6,989 nt of DNA from an uncultured Micrococcaceae bacterium (GTDB taxonomy: Bacteria; Actinomycetota; Actinomycetes; Actinomycetales; Micrococcaceae): NCBI GenBank assembly GCA_937896705.1, contig CALBOC010000008.1, forward strand, positions 1 through 6,989. Direction: 5' to 3'. The first letter of the stretch is position 1, and each line of letters begins with the position of its first letter. The position numbers were made by a program, and so were the translations under genes. Shown here one piece after another: positions 5,983 to 6,989 of this stretch. The notes beneath the pieces were generated by a model. It did not search any database. It saw only the letters and a program-made list of their open reading frames with translations, and had not been told where the DNA came from.

Positions 5983-6954
5983 TTATTCGGCCTTGCTGAC
6001 CTCGTGGAAGCCAAGGGTCACGGGGGTTTCGCGCTCGAAGATGGTAACCAGGACCACCAACTGCTGGGATTCGACTTTGACTTCCGAAATGGTGGCGGGC
6101 AGCGATTCGAACGGCCCTTCCTTGACGGTGACCGAATCCCCGACCGCGAAGTCGACAGAAATCTGCGGTGCAGCCTCTTGGGCGGCTTCGCCTTTGAGTG
6201 GAGCGCCGGCTTTTTCTGCTTCTTTCGCGGCTTCTTGCAGCAGGGAGGGAGCCAGCATGTCAAAGACTTCTTGCTGGCTGAGCGGGACCGGGTCGTAAGC
6301 GTTGCCGACAAATCCGGTGACACCCGGGGTGTGGCGGACAGCAGCCCACGCATCTTCGGTCATCTCCATGCGAACCAGCACGTAACCGGGCACGCGTACG
6401 CGATTGATCACCTTGCGGACGGTGTTTTTGATTTCGACGACTTCTTCCATCGGAACTTCGATTTCGTAGATGTCGTCTTCAACTTCTAGGGTCTGAATAC
6501 GAGTTTCCAGATTCGCTTTGACGCGGCGCTCGTAACCGGAGTACGTGTGAATGACATACCACTCACCGGGTGCGCGACGTAGTCGTGACCGGAGCTCTTC
6601 TTCGACTTCTTCTGGCGCTTTGACTGCAGGCTCGTCGGCCTCAGCGGGTTCTTCGACCTCGTCTTCGGCAGGTTCTACGGCGCCTTCTGGAACCTCAGGG
6701 ACTTCAACATCGGCGGTGACTTCATCGAGCAGGTCTTCCTGCTCAATATCTTCGGCAACTTCGGCGGGTTCGCGGACTGCGACCTCGTCGTTATCCGATT
6801 CGACAGCCGGGACCTCGTCACTATTTTCGACATCGGCGGCAGCCTCGGCTGGTTCCTGTCGTTCGTCTGCGACGTCGTCGGTGACATCTTCAACCACGGC
6901 GTTGATGTCTTCAACCTCTGGGTCGATCTGTGGTTCGAGTTCGTTCTCCGACAC
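5983..6954 (-). CDS. nusG: Transcription termination/antitermination factor NusG
   Basis: NusG binds RNA polymerase through its NGN domain and links it to Rho or the ribosome through its KOW domain. The NGN domain begins at [20 protein letters not shown] (about 130-149) and includes [11 protein letters not shown] (188-198) and [20 protein letters not shown] (206-225). After an alanine/glutamate-rich spacer (about 229-265) comes the KOW domain (about 266-323), with [20 protein letters not shown] (269-288) and IFERETPV (305-312). About 120 N-terminal residues are very acidic: about 50 are Asp or Glu and only three basic. Similar extensions occur in other actinobacterial NusG proteins; their function is unclear. 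GTG 6954 was chosen because AGGA (6964-6961) lies six bases upstream and the protein then begins MSENELEPQ, as in relatives; a TTG at 6981 would add nine residues without support. Total length is 323 residues. secE is expected upstream, outside the window. Confidence 0.95.
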   Translation of the reverse strand: MSENELEPQIDPEVEDINAVVEDVTDDVADERQEPAEAAADVENSDEVPAVESDNDEVAVREPAEVAEDIEQEDLLDEVTADVEVPEVPEGAVEPAEDEVEEPAEADEPAVKAPEEVEEELRSRLRRAPGEWYVIHTYSGYERRVKANLETRIQTLEVEDDIYEIEVPMEEVVEIKNTVRKVINRVRVPGYVLVRMEMTEDAWAAVRHTPGVTGFVGNAYDPVPLSQQEVFDMLAPSLLQEAAKEAEKAGAPLKGEAAQEAAPQISVDFAVGDSVTVKEGPFESLPATISEVKVESQQLVVLVTIFERETPVTLGFHEVSKAE

Positions 6955-6989
6955 TAGGTATCCTGCTTTCTCAACGGTCAATCACGGGT

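Noticed and set aside
5839..6489. Plus-strand open frame of 216 codons opposite rplK start and nusG
   Set aside because: It is antisense to the highly conserved nusG sequence and to the rplK leader, and its composition (many D, F and G) matches the reverse of an acidic coding strand. No domain is visible.
6955..6989. Possible end of secE at the right edge
   Set aside because: secE is expected upstream of nusG, and stop codons occur in the last 35 bases, but too little sequence remains to recognise any SecE residue.

Overview
This window looks like chromosomal DNA from an actinobacterium, most likely a member of the Micrococcales (Micrococcaceae-like). The main clues are a NusG with a long acidic N-terminal extension and a spacer before its KOW domain, an actinobacterial-type L10 leader in front of rplJ, GTG start codons, and NarL-type two-component proteins. 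This is a family-level inference; the genus cannot be read from the sequence.

The right third (about 4628-6954, minus strand) is the classic transcription/translation cluster nusG -> rplK (L11) -> rplA (L1). Hairpins lie in both intergenic gaps and a strong two-way terminator follows rplA. The extreme left end (1-264, minus strand) holds the start of the next ribosomal block: a promoter, an L10 leader RNA with a terminator-type hairpin, and the first nine codons of rplJ (L10). In many bacteria rplA is followed almost directly by rplJ; here they are about 4.6 kb apart.

The separating segment (about 282-4594) holds four non-ribosomal genes. A six-pass membrane histidine kinase and a NarL/LuxR-type response regulator lie in tandem on the minus strand, followed by a YbdK-like (GCS2 family) carboxylate-amine ligase. 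Divergent from the kinase, on the plus strand, is a membrane-anchored protein with an exported DUF4352-like domain. The 166-bp divergent intergenic region carries three adjacent symmetric sequences, one of them a perfect 14-bp palindrome, which are candidate operators. A plausible reading is an envelope-sensing module in which the kinase and regulator control themselves and the divergent membrane protein; this is inference from layout only.

No tRNA, rRNA, insertion sequence, CRISPR array or phage gene was seen. The window is mostly conserved core genome. The parts most worth a second look are the module lodged between rplA and rplJ, its palindromic control region, and the leader/hairpin RNAs of the ribosomal genes. 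Nothing here clearly amounts to a wholly new system.
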